Shown piece by piece: positions 46,437 to 58,446 of a DNA stretch of 64,000 nucleotides; the first letter of the stretch is position 1, and each line of letters starts with the position of its first letter. The stretch is from NCBI GenBank assembly GCA_913060865.1, contig CAJXTU010000001.1, forward strand, positions 124,001 through 188,000. Direction: 5' to 3'. The notes beneath the pieces are model-generated. The model made no database searches. It saw nothing but the letters and a program-made list of their open reading frames with translations, and had not been told where the DNA came from. Both the position numbers and the translations under genes were made by a program. Source of the DNA: an uncultured Cycloclasticus sp. (GTDB taxonomy: Bacteria > Pseudomonadota > Gammaproteobacteria > Methylococcales > Cycloclasticaceae).

Positions 46437-47459
46437 ATGGCTATGAAAAAATTATTAGTGTTGCTGTTTTGCGTGTTACTCAGTTGGAATGTGCTGGCGG
46501 ATGATATTAAGTTAAACCCATCTCATCCAGAACGTTATGTTGTCGTAAAAGGTGACACGCTGTGGGATATTTCTGCACGTTTTTTACAAACGCCTTGGCG
46601 TTGGCCGGATATTTGGCAAGCCAATGATCAGATTGCAAACCCGCATTTAATTTATCCCGGCGATATTATAGAGCTATCCTTTATCGATGGTGTGCCGAGA
46701 TTGACTCTGAAAAGAGGGGACGGGAAATTGTCGCCGTCTATTCGTCGATCTAGCTTAGATGATGCGATTCCAGCGATACCGATTGATGCTATTGCGCCCT
46801 TCTTAAACAACCCCAGAGTGATGACGCAAGAAGAGTACGATTCTGCACCCTATATCGTAGCCTTTGATGACGAGCATATTCTTGGTAGCCCTGGCTATAA
46901 AGCATATGTTCGTTCATTTTTAGATGGTATCGACGATGGTTACACCATTGTGCGACAAGGCGAAGAGTATTTAGATGGCGAAACAGGTGAATCGTTAGGT
47001 TTTGAATCTATTTATATTGCTGAATCAGCAGTAACACTTAAAGGTGATCCTGCTACTGTTATGCTATCTAAATCTACCCGAGAAGTGCGTAAAGGAGATC
47101 GTTTGTTGCCGGCGATTGAAGGGCCGATTGTGCAAAATTATTTCCCTCATGCGCCCGATAGCGATATTAAGGGGCGAATTGTCGGTGTAGTGGACGGTGT
47201 CTCCCAGGTTGCGAGGTTCGATGTTGTTGTCATTGACCGAGGTATGCAAGACGGCGTTGAAGTGGGGCATGTGTTGGAAATTGATCGCGCTGGCGAAACG
47301 GTAAGAGATGTTATTGCTGGTGGTGGAAAAAAAGTCACCTTGCCTGATGAAAAAGCGGGCGTTCTTATGGTGTTTCGTGTCTTTGACCGAGTCAGTTATG
47401 GGTTGATCATGGAAAGTAAGCGAGTCATACATCGACATGATGTAGTTCGTACACCCTAG
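46437..47459 (+). CDS. LysM peptidoglycan-binding domain protein
   Basis: A 340-residue secreted protein. Signal peptide residues 1-20 (LLVLLFCVLLSWNVLA-DD), then one LysM motif (YVVVKGDTLWDISARFL...IYPGDIIEL) at about 34-84, then a long beta-rich C-terminal region. Such a gene regularly stands between def (divergent) and dprA in gammaproteobacteria. An upstream TTG at 46374 is in frame, but ATG at 46437 has AAAGGAAG before it and gives the signal peptide. Confidence 0.9.
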   Translation: MAMKKLLVLLFCVLLSWNVLADDIKLNPSHPERYVVVKGDTLWDISARFLQTPWRWPDIWQANDQIANPHLIYPGDIIELSFIDGVPRLTLKRGDGKLSPSIRRSSLDDAIPAIPIDAIAPFLNNPRVMTQEEYDSAPYIVAFDDEHILGSPGYKAYVRSFLDGIDDGYTIVRQGEEYLDGETGESLGFESIYIAESAVTLKGDPATVMLSKSTREVRKGDRLLPAIEGPIVQNYFPHAPDSDIKGRIVGVVDGVSQVARFDVVVIDRGMQDGVEVGHVLEIDRAGETVRDVIAGGGKKVTLPDEKAGVLMVFRVFDRVSYGLIMESKRVIHRHDVVRTP

Positions 47460-47461
47460 CA

Positions 47462-48622
47462 TTGAATCGTCTCAACGGGCCTGACGAAGAAGCCTCTTCG
47501 TCAGGCCTTTCTATTTCTGACGTTCGTTTTTGGCTTGCTTTATGGCGAGTTAAAGGTGTTGGTGCAAAGACATATTTATCCTTATTGGAGGTCTTTTCTA
47601 AGCCATCGCGGGTTTTTTCAGCGTCAACTCAAGAATTAAAGAATGCCGGTCTATCATCAGTTGTTGCTCAACGAATAAAGCAGGTTGACTACAGTGAAAT
47701 AGAGCCGGATTTAAAGTGGCTAGAACGTAAAGGTTGCCACGTGGTGTGTTGGTGTGATGCAGATTACCCCGCCTTATTGAAAGAAATTCCGGATCCACCA
47801 CCAATTTTATTTATTCGTGGGGATCGTAGCTTGTTAAGTTCATTGCAAATAGCAATGGTGGGGACCAGAAACCCATCACCGGTGGCGCTTAAAACGGCTC
47901 AAGCGTTCGCAAAAAATTTTGCACAGTTTGGCCTAACTGTCACCAGTGGGTTAGCCTTAGGGGTGGACCAAGCGGCTCATAAAGGCGCATTAGAAGCGCG
48001 TGGGAAAACAATTGCGGTAGCAGCTACCGGGCTGGATAGGGTTTACCCTGCGGGCCATAAGTCTCTTGCTGAAGAGATTATTAAAACAGGCGCCATTGTG
48101 TCGGAATTTCCAATTGGTACTCAACCAAAACCTGGGTATTTTCCTAGGCGAAATCGAATTATTAGTGGTTTAAGTTTAGGCGTGCTAGTGGTCGAGGCGG
48201 CAATCAAGAGTGGAACACTAGTGACGGCTAAACATGCCATGGAGCAAGGTCGTGAGGTGTTTGCGATACCGGGCTCTATTCACAATCCGTTAGCAAAGGG
48301 CTGCCATTATCTGATTCAGCAGGGCGCTAAATTAATTGAAACGGCCGATGATGTGCTTGAGGAGTTGGGGCAACTATCGTTAGTGGCGTTGAACGAAGGT
48401 AATAACGAGGCAAATGAAACGATGTTGAGTGCTTCACCCGTGGAGCATGAGTATGCAGCTTTACTTGAAAAAATAGCATTTGACCCCACGTCAGTGGATG
48501 AGCTAATAGCAGAAACTGATTTTACAGCAGAAGAAATTTCGTCTATGTTACTAGTATTGGAGCTCCAAGGTTTAGTATCATCTGCCCCTGGAGGCCTTTT
48601 CTATCGGTGTTCAATCGAATAA
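47462..48622 (+). CDS. dprA: DNA-processing protein DprA/Smf
   Basis: A 386-residue protein that loads RecA on incoming single-stranded DNA in natural transformation. N-terminal helix-hairpin-helix/SAM-like region (GVGAKTYLSLL), Rossmann core with GTRNPSPVALKTAQAFAKNF, SGLALGVDQAAHKGAL, FPRRNRIISGLS, and a C-terminal winged-helix domain. Starts at TTG two bases after the LysM stop; no clear ribosome site. Confidence 0.95.
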   Translation: MNRLNGPDEEASSSGLSISDVRFWLALWRVKGVGAKTYLSLLEVFSKPSRVFSASTQELKNAGLSSVVAQRIKQVDYSEIEPDLKWLERKGCHVVCWCDADYPALLKEIPDPPPILFIRGDRSLLSSLQIAMVGTRNPSPVALKTAQAFAKNFAQFGLTVTSGLALGVDQAAHKGALEARGKTIAVAATGLDRVYPAGHKSLAEEIIKTGAIVSEFPIGTQPKPGYFPRRNRIISGLSLGVLVVEAAIKSGTLVTAKHAMEQGREVFAIPGSIHNPLAKGCHYLIQQGAKLIETADDVLEELGQLSLVALNEGNNEANETMLSASPVEHEYAALLEKIAFDPTSVDELIAETDFTAEEISSMLLVLELQGLVSSAPGGLFYRCSIE

Positions 48623-48643
48623 ATAGAGATAAAATTGAAATAA

Positions 48644-49120
48644 ATGAAAGAAACTATTTTTGAAGTACTGGTGTATCTATTTGAGCATTACATCGACGTA
48701 GGCGAAGAAAAGGTCATTGAGCAAGACAAGCTAAAAACGGAGCTATTAGAGGCCGGTTTTACAGAAAATTATGTCGATAGAGCCTTTGATTGGATGGATG
48801 AATTAACGCTTCAGCCATCTGTGGTAGTCGAAAACTATGTGGGTCAAGGCTCCATTAGAATTTACTCTGCTGAAGAGCGTTTACGTTTTGATGTTGATGC
48901 GCAAGGCTTCTTATTATTTTTAGAGCAAGCCGGAATCATCGATATGACACGTCGCGAATTAATCATTGATAGAGCGATGGCGTTAGGTGACGCGGTTCTT
49001 ACAGTGGACCATGTAAAGTGGGTGGCGCTAATGGTGTTATTCAGCCAATCAGGAATGGAAGGACACTATTCACAAATGGAAGAGCTGGTTTACGGCGATA
49101 TCCCCTTTGAACTCCATTAG
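48644..49120 (+). CDS. smg: Smg family protein (DUF494)
   Basis: A 158-residue, acidic, mostly helical protein with the Smg/DUF494 pattern: MKETIFEVLVYLFEHY at the start, LRFDVDAQGFLLFLEQAGII, and VKWVALMVLFSQ near the end. Function unknown; conserved next to dprA and topA, as here. Confidence 0.92.
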   Translation: MKETIFEVLVYLFEHYIDVGEEKVIEQDKLKTELLEAGFTENYVDRAFDWMDELTLQPSVVVENYVGQGSIRIYSAEERLRFDVDAQGFLLFLEQAGIIDMTRRELIIDRAMALGDAVLTVDHVKWVALMVLFSQSGMEGHYSQMEELVYGDIPFELH

Positions 49121-49128
49121 GTAAGTAT

Positions 49129-51423
49129 ATGTCAGCCTTAGTTATTGTTGAATCACCGGCGAAAGCCAAAACGATTGAGAAGTATCTCGGTAAGGGTTTT
49201 ACAGTGCTCGCTTCGTACGGTCACGTTAGGGACTTAGTACCGAAAGAGGGCGCGGTTGACCCAGATAACGATTTTGCCATGAAGTATTCCTTAGTTGAAA
49301 GGAATCAGCGCCATGTGCAAGCCATTACAAAGGCAATGAAAAAAGCCGATGAGCTTTATCTCGCAACCGATCCGGATAGAGAGGGTGAAGCTATTTCTTG
49401 GCATGTTTCCGAGTTATTAAGAGAGAAAAATTTACTGAAAGGTAAGCCCGTTCATCGGGTTGTTTTTCACGAGATCACTAAGAAATCGATTCAAAAAGCG
49501 ATAAAAGAGCCACGTGAGTTATCAATGGATATGGTGGATGCCCAGCAAGCGAGGCGTGCGCTAGATTATTTGGTTGGTTTTAATTTGTCGCCTTTGTTAT
49601 GGAAGAAAATCAGGCGTGGTTTATCTGCAGGACGTGTTCAAAGCCCTGCATTAAGGCTTATTGTTGAGCGTGAATTAGAAATAGAAGCCTTCAATAGTCG
49701 TGAATATTGGAGTATTGAAGCGGCGACCGAAGTGGCTAAGCAATCATTCAAAGCAAAGTTAACACACGTTGATGGCGAAAAACTAACGCAGTTTAGCGTT
49801 GAAAATTCAGAAAACGCGAATAAAATAAAAGACGATATTGTTGCTGTTGCAGCCAATAAATTGTTGGTTAAAAAGCTACAAAAAAAACAGCGAAAACGTA
49901 ACCCAGCAGCTCCATTTACAACCTCAACGCTTCAGCAAGAAGCCGCTAGGAAGCTAGGCTTTACAACCAAAAAGACGATGCAAATAGCCCAGCAACTGTA
50001 TGAAGGGGTGACGATTGGGTCTGAGTCAGTTGGTTTGATAACCTATATGAGAACAGACTCGGTGAACTTGGCTGGTGAGGCGGTTGACGAGATTCGTCAG
50101 CTGATTCAATCGCGTTATGGTAAAGAGAACTTACCTAAAGAAGCACCGGTTTACAAAACGAAATCCAAAAATGCTCAAGAGGCACATGAGGCTATTCGCC
50201 CAAGTTCAGCAGAAAGAGTACCTGAAGAAATTAGAGGCTCTTTGTCGAATGATCAATATAAACTTTATTTATTGATCTGGAAAAGGGTGGTTGCTAGCCA
50301 AATGGTTCACGCGCTTATTGATGGGGTTAGTGCAGACCTCACTTGCGGTAAAGGCTATGTTTTTCGTGCAACGGGCTCAACGGTGAGCAAGCCAGGCTTC
50401 ATGTCTGTGTATCTTGAAGGCAAGGATGACAGTAAAGAAGATGATGATAACAAGGAAAAGATGTTGCCGCCTTTGGAAGAGGGCAAACTGATTGATTTGT
50501 TAGACATTATGACTAATCAACATTTTACCGAACCGCCACCGCGTTATGGCGAAGCGAGTTTAGTTAAGTCACTTGAAGAGCATGGAATTGGTCGCCCGTC
50601 GACGTATGCATCAATTATTTCGACCCTGCAAAATCGTGACTATGTTGAACTGGAAAGTAAGCGTTTTTATCCTACTGACGTTGGTCGTATCGTTAATAAA
50701 TTTTTAACGCAGCATTTTACTAACTATGTTGATTATGATTTTACCGCTAAATTAGAAGATGGCTTAGATGCTGTTTCAAGAGGTGAAACGAAATGGTTGC
50801 CGTTAATGAAGACTTTTTGGCAGCCCTTTAAAGCCTTGATTGACGATAAAGAGGTAAGCGTTCAGCGCAGTGATGTTACGCAAGAGTCGATGGATGAACA
50901 ATGCCCAGAGTGCGGCAAACAGTTATCTATCCGTTTAGGTAAAAACGGTCGATTTATTGGTTGTACGGATTACCCTGAATGTAGCTATACGCGGAACCTT
51001 AATGACGATTCAGCTTCAGCAGAACCAGAAGTCGTAGAAGGAAGAAGCTGCCCTAAGTGCGAGTCGAATTTAATTATTCGTACGGGGCGTTATGGTAAAT
51101 TCATCGGTTGTAGCGCCTATCCTGATTGCAAGCATATGGAACCGTTAGAAAAACCAAAAGACACCAATGTAGTTTGTCCAGATTGTAAAAAAGGCACTAT
51201 CCTTGAACGCAAATCTAGAAAAGGAAAGATATTTTATTCCTGCTCTAACTACCCTAAATGTAAATATGCGCTGTGGAATGAGCCCATTAATGAGTCATGC
51301 CCAAATTGCCAGTGGCCTATTTTAACAATTAAAACCACTAAACGACGGGGTACTGAGAAAGTATGCCCACAGCAAGATTGTTCCTATGTGACACCTTGTG
51401 AAGAAATAACTAAACCAGAATAA
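49129..51423 (+). CDS. topA: DNA topoisomerase I
   Basis: A 764-residue type IA enzyme relaxing negative supercoils. TOPRIM domain ALVIVESPAKAKTIEKYLG and the DPDREGE acidic triad; the catalytic tyrosine lies in GLITYMRTDSV. The C-terminus has four zinc-finger repeats, each CPxC-type, between about residues 585 and 760. Shorter than E. coli TopA (865). Confidence 0.97.
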   Translation: MSALVIVESPAKAKTIEKYLGKGFTVLASYGHVRDLVPKEGAVDPDNDFAMKYSLVERNQRHVQAITKAMKKADELYLATDPDREGEAISWHVSELLREKNLLKGKPVHRVVFHEITKKSIQKAIKEPRELSMDMVDAQQARRALDYLVGFNLSPLLWKKIRRGLSAGRVQSPALRLIVERELEIEAFNSREYWSIEAATEVAKQSFKAKLTHVDGEKLTQFSVENSENANKIKDDIVAVAANKLLVKKLQKKQRKRNPAAPFTTSTLQQEAARKLGFTTKKTMQIAQQLYEGVTIGSESVGLITYMRTDSVNLAGEAVDEIRQLIQSRYGKENLPKEAPVYKTKSKNAQEAHEAIRPSSAERVPEEIRGSLSNDQYKLYLLIWKRVVASQMVHALIDGVSADLTCGKGYVFRATGSTVSKPGFMSVYLEGKDDSKEDDDNKEKMLPPLEEGKLIDLLDIMTNQHFTEPPPRYGEASLVKSLEEHGIGRPSTYASIISTLQNRDYVELESKRFYPTDVGRIVNKFLTQHFTNYVDYDFTAKLEDGLDAVSRGETKWLPLMKTFWQPFKALIDDKEVSVQRSDVTQESMDEQCPECGKQLSIRLGKNGRFIGCTDYPECSYTRNLNDDSASAEPEVVEGRSCPKCESNLIIRTGRYGKFIGCSAYPDCKHMEPLEKPKDTNVVCPDCKKGTILERKSRKGKIFYSCSNYPKCKYALWNEPINESCPNCQWPILTIKTTKRRGTEKVCPQQDCSYVTPCEEITKPE

Positions 51424-51436
51424 ATGAGAGATTATC

Positions 51437-51952
51437 ATGCAAAATAAAAAATTATTTGTTGCCGTTTTAATGGGGTCGGACTCTGACTTCCCTGTGATGC
51501 AAAACACGCTAGACGTTTTAAAGAGTTTGGCTATCCCCTATGAAGTAAGAATAACCTCGGCACATAGAACGCCAGCAGAAACACATGCTTACGTGACGGA
51601 TGCCGATGCGAGAGGTTGTGCGGTCTTTATTGCTGCTGCAGGTTTGGCTGCTCATTTAGCCGGTGCTGTTGCTGCTAATACAGTTAAGCCGGTTATTGGT
51701 GTGCCGTTAGATGCAGGCTCATTACAGGGAGCGGATGCGTTGTTATCTACCGTGCAAATGCCCGGAGGTGTTCCTGTAGCTAGTGTTGCGATTGGTAAGC
51801 CAGGCGCAAAAAATGCGGCGTACCTTGCCGCACAAATTTTAGCGCTGGTTGATACTGATATTGCGCAGCGTGTACGAGCCGACAGAAAAGCAGCAGGTGA
51901 GGCTGTCATTAAGAAAAACGAAGAGCTTCAAGCGTCTCTCCAGCAAGGGTAG
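51437..51952 (+). CDS. purE: 5-(carboxyamino)imidazole ribonucleotide mutase PurE
   Basis: A 171-residue purine enzyme. Motifs MGSDSDFPVMQ, ITSAHRTP and VQMPGGVPVASVAIG are present. The glycine-rich loop reads AAAGLAAHLAG instead of the E. coli GAGGAAHLPG. purK, its usual partner directly downstream, is absent; tsaC follows after three bases. PurK may be elsewhere, or this may be a variant acting alone. Confidence 0.92.
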   Translation: MQNKKLFVAVLMGSDSDFPVMQNTLDVLKSLAIPYEVRITSAHRTPAETHAYVTDADARGCAVFIAAAGLAAHLAGAVAANTVKPVIGVPLDAGSLQGADALLSTVQMPGGVPVASVAIGKPGAKNAAYLAAQILALVDTDIAQRVRADRKAAGEAVIKKNEELQASLQQG

Positions 51953-51955
51953 CGT

Positions 51956-53445
<1,490 letters not shown>

Positions 53446-53454
53446 TCTGACGTT

Positions 53455-54123
53455 TTAAGATTCATTACTGGCTTCATCAAGAGCCAGTTGGCTAGAAGCC
53501 TCCTCTGACTGCCTGTTTTTTTCGGCTAATTGCTGAATCACTTCATCAAGACCGCCTGCTTTTTTGATGGTTTTAGCAAAGCTAGCTTTGTAATTTGTGA
53601 CCATGCTAATACCCTCGATGATGACATCATAGGCTTTCCACTCGCCTGCTTTATTGACGGCCATGCGGTAGTTAACAGCAACAGGAGGACGAGAGGCTTG
53701 AATAACTTCTGTTTTAACGGAGACTCTTGTTTTTGTCGGGTCAAGTGTCATAGGTAAAAAATGTATCGTCCATTCTTCAAATTCGTTAAAAGCGGTTGCA
53801 TAGGTGTTTACTAACAAGCCTTTGAACTCTTTTTGAAACTGAGTTTTTTGTTCGTCGCTTGCTTTACGCCAGTATTTGCCTAAAACAAGTTTAGAAATTT
53901 TGTCTAAATCAACGCGAGGTTCAAGAACTTCGTTAACGAGCTGAAAAATATAGTCACGATCATTAAGCTTCTCTTTGTTATTTTTTAGGATCTCGTAGAG
54001 AAGGTCAGACGTATCTTGAATGACTTGTTGCGGCCCATTTATATCATTTGCGTTTGAAAATGATGCGAAGCCCATTAGAAACACTAAGAGCCCAATACTT
54101 GAAAATCCTTTTAATTTGTTCAT
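53455..54123 (-). CDS. mlaC: MlaC/Ttg2D family phospholipid-binding periplasmic protein
   Basis: A 222-residue secreted protein (signal peptide 1-25, SNA-ND). The MlaC/Tol-Ttg2 core shows VDLDKISKLVLGKYWRKAS, FKGLLVNTYATAF and WKAYDVIIEGISMVTNYKASF. It shuttles phospholipids between MlaA at the outer membrane and MlaFEDB. It is alone here, away from the other mla genes, and has an acidic C-terminal tail. A toluene-tolerance-type paralogue is also possible. Confidence 0.88.
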   Translation of the reverse strand: MNKLKGFSSIGLLVFLMGFASFSNANDINGPQQVIQDTSDLLYEILKNNKEKLNDRDYIFQLVNEVLEPRVDLDKISKLVLGKYWRKASDEQKTQFQKEFKGLLVNTYATAFNEFEEWTIHFLPMTLDPTKTRVSVKTEVIQASRPPVAVNYRMAVNKAGEWKAYDVIIEGISMVTNYKASFAKTIKKAGGLDEVIQQLAEKNRQSEEASSQLALDEASNES

Positions 54124-54176
54124 TATTTATGCCTTTTTATTTTTGTAGATACTAATTATATAGACCTTGTATTAGG

Positions 54177-54642
54177 TCATTCCATTGCAGCATCGATTGC
54201 TTCGATAACGACGCTTTCTATTTCTTGTAATATAAGTAAAGCGGGGCTGCTTTGTCCAATAAAACTAGGTTTAACAAACAATATATGTGTTTCACCTGCA
54301 TGCTCAATGACTGTTAATCGCATTGGGCACAATGCGAGCATTGATGGGTCTTTATTGTTCACTTTGTTAGCGTACCAACCGTTGCAAAAAACCATGCTGC
54401 GGATGCCGCCTAGCTTGTTTTGATTATAATCATCGACCCACTTTTCTTTGAAGCGGGAAATGTTTTCACCAATTATTAGCTTTAAAAACAATATAAAAAT
54501 TACGCTGTTCAAGTTCTTGGTAAACTGAATTGAAAGCGTCATCTAATGTCATATCGCCAGTTATTTCGTAAACACGGTCACTATATGCCCAAATAGACAG
54601 TGTTGAAAAGCATAAGAGCAAAATGCTTAATAAAAGTTTCAT
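54177..54642 (-). pseudogene. DUF302 family secreted protein, frameshifted
   Basis: ATG at 54642 starts a signal peptide (KLLLSILLLCFSTLSIWA) and about 35 further residues up to VFKANNW, then TGA at 54468-54466. Removing one base near 54471-54479 would join it as VFKANIGENISRFKEKW to the rest of a DUF302 protein (MVFCNGWYANKV, CPMRLTV, LFVKPS, EIESVV) ending at 54177. The remainder is intact, so this is a recent single-base insertion, or a sequencing error in the AATAAT stretch. Confidence 0.8.
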
Positions 54643-54714
54643 AGCTGTTTAATATAAGCGCCTTAGGTGCATCATTGAGCAAGTATAGTGGTTAAAATTA
54701 ATATTTCTAGGGTA

Positions 54715-54733
54715 AACGATTCACTTAATCGTT
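54715..54733. promoter_or_regulatory. inverted repeat upstream of hemB
   Basis: AACGATT (54715-54721) and AATCGTT (54727-54733) form a perfect inverted repeat around CACTT, 30 bases before the hemB start. It could be an operator or leader hairpin; no T-run follows. Confidence 0.35.
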
Positions 54734-54756
54734 AAAATACGAACAGATAATTATAG

Positions 54757-55788
<1,032 letters not shown>

Positions 55789-55790
55789 CG

Positions 55791-56600
55791 ATGGATCGAT
55801 ATGCCGTTTTTGGCTATCCCATTGGGCATAGCAAGTCACCGATAATACATCAACAGTTTGCAGCCCAGACTAAGCAAACACTGAGTTATGAGGCAATAGA
55901 AGTAAAGCCTGGGGTGTTCAGTGCAACAATGGATGATTTTTTTCAATCGGGCGGTAAAGGGGTGAATTGTACGGTTCCATTGAAAGAACTGGCGTATGAG
56001 AAAGTGGACCAGTTAACAGAACGGGCTCAATTTAGTGGCGCGGTTAATACCGTCAAATTGATGGATGACGGAACATTGTTGGGTGATAACACCGACGGGC
56101 TTGGTTTGTTAACGGATTTATGCGCTAACCTTGGTTTATCGCTGGCAGGTAAAAGGGTATTGGTGTTGGGCGCCGGGGGTGCAGCGAGAGGAATTCTCGG
56201 TCCGTTATTGGATGCGAAACCATCTGTGCTTTATTTGGCAAACAGAACAGTATCGAAAGCTGAGGCGATGAAGGCGTTGTTTGCCTCGGTAGGGCGAATT
56301 ACCCCAACAAGTTATGAAAAATTAGTGGGCGAGCAATTTGATTTAATTATTAATGCCACGTCTGCCAGTTTAAACGACTCTTTGCCTGCTATAAGGGAGG
56401 GATTATTGTCGCCTAATGGGGTTTGTTATGACTTGGCGTATAGTGAACAACCAACAGCATTTGTACGTTGGGGTTTGCGTGAAGGCGCCCGTTTGTCCGT
56501 TGATGGTCGAGGCATGTTAGTAGAACAAGCGGCACATGCGTTTAAACTTTGGCGTGGCGTGATGCCCGATACAGCCCAAGTCTTAGAGGGGTTAAAATAA
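55791..56600 (+). CDS. aroE: shikimate dehydrogenase
   Basis: A 269-residue NADP-dependent enzyme of aromatic amino acid synthesis. N-terminal YAVFGYPIGHSKSPIIHQ, the catalytic Lys in NCTVPLKELAY, GDNTDGLG, and the nucleotide loop VLGAGGAARGIL are all clear. Probably co-transcribed with hemB (two-base gap). Confidence 0.97.
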   Translation: MDRYAVFGYPIGHSKSPIIHQQFAAQTKQTLSYEAIEVKPGVFSATMDDFFQSGGKGVNCTVPLKELAYEKVDQLTERAQFSGAVNTVKLMDDGTLLGDNTDGLGLLTDLCANLGLSLAGKRVLVLGAGGAARGILGPLLDAKPSVLYLANRTVSKAEAMKALFASVGRITPTSYEKLVGEQFDLIINATSASLNDSLPAIREGLLSPNGVCYDLAYSEQPTAFVRWGLREGARLSVDGRGMLVEQAAHAFKLWRGVMPDTAQVLEGLK

Positions 56601-56628
56601 ACTCAAAAATGTTGCTTACTTTACGTGT

Positions 56629-57801
56629 TTAAATCGATGAAGTAACGTCGTCAGCCCACTGGCAAGCATCTATATATTGGGTTGAATAATCCTGATCAAT
56701 AGGCCAATTAAGTTGTTGTTCGTGGTCAATGATGATGCTTAATACGCGGCCCATCTCACCTTTTTGTTCCAATAGTGCTTCTAGAATCTCATCTTTCAAT
56801 GGCATTAGTTTTAGAGCCTCTTTCATCGTGATATCTAATAAAGCATCTATTGTGGAAAGAAGCCCCATTAGGAAAAAGCTGTTCGGGTTTTTCTCAGTGT
56901 TTTCTAATGCAATTAATTCTGCCAATTTGGCGCGCACTAAGGCATGCTTTATAAGCTCTAAGGGTTTAGAAGGAATGCTACGTAAGCTGATTAACGTAAC
57001 CCATTTTTTTGTTTCATTGATACCTAGAATAACAATCGCCTGTTTAATTCGCTCAATAGGGTTTTTGAATGAAAAATTGGCAGAGTTTAAATACTTTAAA
57101 AGCATGTGAGTGAGGTTTGGGTCCCTTTCGACCGTACTTTCAAGCTCGGTGATTGAAATGTCAGTTCGGTTAATATCAGCGAGGAGTTTGGTGATGGCTA
57201 ATGTGCTGGCGCTGACAGCTTTTCCTTGTACTAACTCTGGTTTACAAAAGAAATAACCTTGAAATAGCTCGCAGCCAATGTCCTTATAGGCCTTGAATTC
57301 GTCGAGGGTCTCAACTTTTTCTGCTAAAAACTGAATAGGGTATGGCTGAAGCTTTTCGATTAATGCCTTGTTTACATCGATTGAAGTGACGGTTAAGTCA
57401 AACTTTATAATCGAGGCTAATGCTATAAGAGGGTCCCAGTCTGGTGTATAAACGAAGTCATCAAGAGCGAAAGAAAATCCTTTAGCTGAAAGTTCTTGAG
57501 CCCTTTTGACAAGCTTAGAGTCAGGTTGAATGTCTTCAAGTAATTCTAATATAACTTGCTCAGAGGGTAGCGCTTCAATGAGTGGGCTAAATAAATCGTC
57601 ATACGACATATTTAGAAAAATGAAGTGGTTGTTGGCAGCTTTTTTTAAACCTAAGTCTAAAGCAGAAGAGGCGATTACCTCCGCTGTAATAGAGTGTGAC
57701 TGCGGTGCTTCATCTTGAATGGGGCGATATAAAAATTCGTATGCGTAGAGTTCTAAAGAGCTATTGAGTATGGGTTGTCGGGCAAAAGAAAATTTGGGCA
57801 T
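56629..57801 (-). CDS. EAL-HDOD domain protein (YuxH type)
   Basis: A 390-residue protein with an N-terminal EAL-like domain (about 1-200) and a C-terminal HDOD domain (about 200-380). The catalytic ExL is degenerate (YAYEFLYRP), and metal-binding residues of active phosphodiesterases appear missing; the domain likely binds or has lost c-di-GMP. The HDOD domain has LADINRTDISITELES and MLLKYLNSANFSFKNP. Relatives such as CdgJ influence motility and chemotaxis. Converges with aroE with a 28-base gap. Confidence 0.88.
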   Translation of the reverse strand: MPKFSFARQPILNSSLELYAYEFLYRPIQDEAPQSHSITAEVIASSALDLGLKKAANNHFIFLNMSYDDLFSPLIEALPSEQVILELLEDIQPDSKLVKRAQELSAKGFSFALDDFVYTPDWDPLIALASIIKFDLTVTSIDVNKALIEKLQPYPIQFLAEKVETLDEFKAYKDIGCELFQGYFFCKPELVQGKAVSASTLAITKLLADINRTDISITELESTVERDPNLTHMLLKYLNSANFSFKNPIERIKQAIVILGINETKKWVTLISLRSIPSKPLELIKHALVRAKLAELIALENTEKNPNSFFLMGLLSTIDALLDITMKEALKLMPLKDEILEALLEQKGEMGRVLSIIIDHEQQLNWPIDQDYSTQYIDACQWADDVTSSI

Positions 57802-57858
57802 ATAAACGCTGGGTGAATAACTTAAAAGATGCTTTACAGTCTAGTTGGAATTAAGTAA

Positions 57859-58395
57859 TTAGGTTGTCTCGGTGATATATTTGTTTTTCAACCGAACATA
57901 GTTCTGTGGCGAATAGCTTAGGAATTTTGCTTCCTTATCATTAATTTCGCGTGCTTTTTTAACTGGGGAACCAACGTACAAATAGCCGCTTTCTAATTCT
58001 TTGCCTGGTGGAACTAAGCTTCCTGCGCCGATCATGACTTTGTCATTCACAATAGCGCCATCCATAACAATAGCACCCATGCCAATCAAGCAATGATTAC
58101 CAATCGTACAGCCATGTAAGGTCACGTTATGGCCAACGGTCACATCGGTTCCAATGGTGAGAGGGTAGCCTCCAGGGTTGAAGTCGCTAGCGTGAGTGAC
58201 ATGTAACACGCTACCATCTTGCACATTCGAGCGGGCGCCAATTTTAATCTGATGAATGTCTCCGCGAACAACGGCTAATGGCCAAATGGACACATCTTCT
58301 CCTAGTTCAACGTCACCAATAACAACGGCGGTGTCGTGTATATAGGCTGATTCATGAATAGAAGGTGTTTTAGTATCAAAAGATTTAACGTGCAT
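57859..58395 (-). CDS. gamma carbonic anhydrase family protein (YrdA-like)
   Basis: A 178-residue left-handed beta-helix protein of hexapeptide repeats. Metal-site histidines are visible in LHVTHASD and VGHNVTLHGC. Start motif FDTKTPSIHESAYIHDTAVVIGD is typical. Catalysis in YrdA/Cam-like proteins is not always found. It is divergent from lemA. Confidence 0.92.
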   Translation of the reverse strand: MHVKSFDTKTPSIHESAYIHDTAVVIGDVELGEDVSIWPLAVVRGDIHQIKIGARSNVQDGSVLHVTHASDFNPGGYPLTIGTDVTVGHNVTLHGCTIGNHCLIGMGAIVMDGAIVNDKVMIGAGSLVPPGKELESGYLYVGSPVKKAREINDKEAKFLSYSPQNYVRLKNKYITETT

Positions 58396-58446
58396 ACGTG
58401 AGTTCCTGTTCTATACTTTAAGTGAAATTTTTTAAATGGAGAAAAC

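Noticed and set aside
54460-54480. Programmed frameshift in the DUF302 gene
   Set aside because: No slippery heptamer followed by a structure was seen; a one-base insertion explains it more simply.
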